From the NCBI RefSeq assembly GCF_900290235.1, contig NZ_OLMK01000025.1, positions 55,200 to 119,199 of the forward strand: DNA of 64,000 bases. Direction: 5' to 3'. The position numbers and the translations under genes are program-made. Positions 63,203 through 64,000 of the stretch are shown piece by piece (the stretch's first letter is position 1; the number at the start of each line of letters is the position of its first letter). Under the pieces are notes generated by a model, which did no database searches, was not told the DNA's origin, and worked only from the letters and a program-made list of their open reading frames with translations. This stretch comes from Streptomyces sp. MA5143a (lineage in GTDB: Bacteria; Actinomycetota; Actinomycetes; Streptomycetales; Streptomycetaceae).

Positions 63203-64000
63203 GTGCCGCACGAGACACCCGGATCGCCCGAGGACGGCGACTTCGCCGCGTACGCCACCGCCGCCTGGCCGCGTCTGGTACGCACCGCGCACATGCTGAC
63301 CGGCGACTTCCACGAGGCCGAGGATCTCGTGCAGACCACCCTGGCCAAGGTGTACGCCCGCTGGCGGCGCATCCCCCGCGACGACGTCGACTTCTACGTC
63401 CGGCGCTCCCTGGTCAACAACAACATCAGCCGGGTGCGCAAGAGACGCGTGGCCCATCTGCTGACCCCGTTCCTGCCCGAGCGGGTCCACGATCGGCAGG
63501 CCGGGCACGCCGAGTCGGTGGCCCAACGGGCCGCGCTGGACCAGGCGTTGGCGGCGCTGTCGGCACGGCAGCGGTCCGTGCTGGTACTGCGGTTCTGGGA
63601 GGATCTCAGCGAGACGGAGGTCGCCCAGCTGCTCGGCTGCTCCCTCGGCACGGTCAAGACGCATGTCCGCCGCGGCCTGGCGGCACTGCGCGCCCACCCG
63701 GAGTTCACCACCGCGCCGGCCGAGGAGGCCGAGGACGGCGGACGCGCGCCCCGGACCACCGGAACGGCGGAGGACGGCCGGTCGACCGCCACCTCCGCCG
63801 AGGGCGGCCGGTCGGCCACCGCAGCCGCTGACGGCGGTCGTAGCGCCACCGTCCCCGCCGAGGGCGGCTGGTCCGCCGAAGGCACAGACGGCGGCGGAAG
63901 TACCGCCACCCGCGTCGAGGACGGCCGGCCCGCAGCCGCCGAAGGCGGCCGGTCCACGGCCACGCCCGAAGAGGACGGCCGGTCCGCAGCCGCCCCCGCC
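63203..64000 (+). CDS. SigE-family ECF sigma factor, 3' end outside window
   Basis: 266 codons are visible and the frame continues. Region 2 (DFAAYATAAWPRLVRTAHMLTGDFHEAEDLVQTTLAKVYARW) and region 4 (ALDQALAALSARQRSVLVLRFWEDLSETEVAQLLGCSLGTVKTHVRRGLAALRA) are intact. The family normally ends near residue 175; here a disordered tail of at least 95 residues follows, made of degenerate units with the core GGRSAT/EDGRST. GTG 63203 is preceded by GAGGA at 10 nt. The tail may be regulatory or may fuse into a further domain beyond the window. Confidence 0.9.
   Translation, partial: MPHETPGSPEDGDFAAYATAAWPRLVRTAHMLTGDFHEAEDLVQTTLAKVYARWRRIPRDDVDFYVRRSLVNNNISRVRKRRVAHLLTPFLPERVHDRQAGHAESVAQRAALDQALAALSARQRSVLVLRFWEDLSETEVAQLLGCSLGTVKTHVRRGLAALRAHPEFTTAPAEEAEDGGRAPRTTGTAEDGRSTATSAEGGRSATAAADGGRSATVPAEGGWSAEGTDGGGSTATRVEDGRPAAAEGGRSTATPEEDGRSAAAPA

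Overview
The window is high-GC actinomycete DNA, almost certainly a Streptomyces chromosome. The evidence is the strong G/C bias at third codon positions, frequent GTG starts with GGAGG-type ribosome sites, many Sec/Tat-exported proteins, a single bldA-type TTA codon in a tiny lipoprotein, and several Streptomyces-typical families (SCO2400-like, SCO5389-like, DUF3515, SpoIIE-PAS-GAF phosphatase, LAxTG surface protein). The mix of accessory metabolism and secreted enzymes suggests a chromosome-arm location (inference). No rRNA, tRNA, CRISPR array, insertion sequence or integrase was recognised.

Layout. 1-7076: the 3' end of a PKS-NRPS megasynthase (KR-ACP-C-A-PCP-C) whose last domain resembles a cyanobacterial-type acyl-ACP reductase; the rest of the cluster lies to the left. 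7.1-13 kb: a secreted Ig-like/propeller protein, a GH10-CBM13-GH62 xylanase/arabinofuranosidase and a zinc alcohol dehydrogenase preceded by a 9-bp tandem array. 13-17.3 kb: an MHS-type transporter divergent from an IclR regulator, then argG with ARG-box-like sites. 17.4-20.7 kb: a secreted lysyl-oxidase-like copper protein and an SCO2400-like membrane protein. 20.7-23.5 kb: a cytochrome P450 and ferredoxin flanked by a divergent MarR regulator (with a 12-bp-arm inverted repeat between them) and a convergent TetR regulator. 23.6-33.6 kb: mixed small genes, including a secreted hydrolase, a CBM35-PL9 pectate lyase, a HIT-like protein, a DEDDh exonuclease, a serine beta-lactamase-like hydrolase and a DMT transporter.

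33.8-42.1 kb is a saccharolytic block: a Tat-exported GH2 beta-galactosidase with an inserted LamG domain, and a translationally coupled GH27 alpha-galactosidase / GH43-CBM42 pair. With the xylanase and pectate lyase, these would attack the galactose- and arabinose-bearing side chains of plant hemicellulose and pectin outside the cell. 42.4-52.2 kb: small lipoproteins, a GtrA protein, a LAETG surface protein, a MinD/CooC-like ATPase with its small partner, and a large PAS-PAS-GAF-SpoIIE-HATPase phosphatase interrupted by a 500-residue repeat-rich segment. 52.4-64 kb: exported proteins, an orphan LuxR-HTH regulator, a TlpA-like thioredoxin lipoprotein, an ECF sigma factor overlapping an apparent pseudo-L,D-transpeptidase membrane protein (candidate anti-sigma), and at the right edge a second ECF sigma factor with a repetitive C-terminal tail running out of the window.

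Most convergent gene pairs are separated by long perfect hairpins, annotated below as terminators. The most unusual items are the acyl-ACP-reductase-like terminus of the megasynthase, the catalytically dead YkuD domain coupled to the ECF sigma factor, and a shared promoter architecture (palindrome GGGCACTGCCC about 33-34 nt upstream of a TAGGNT -10 box) at two secreted-protein genes.
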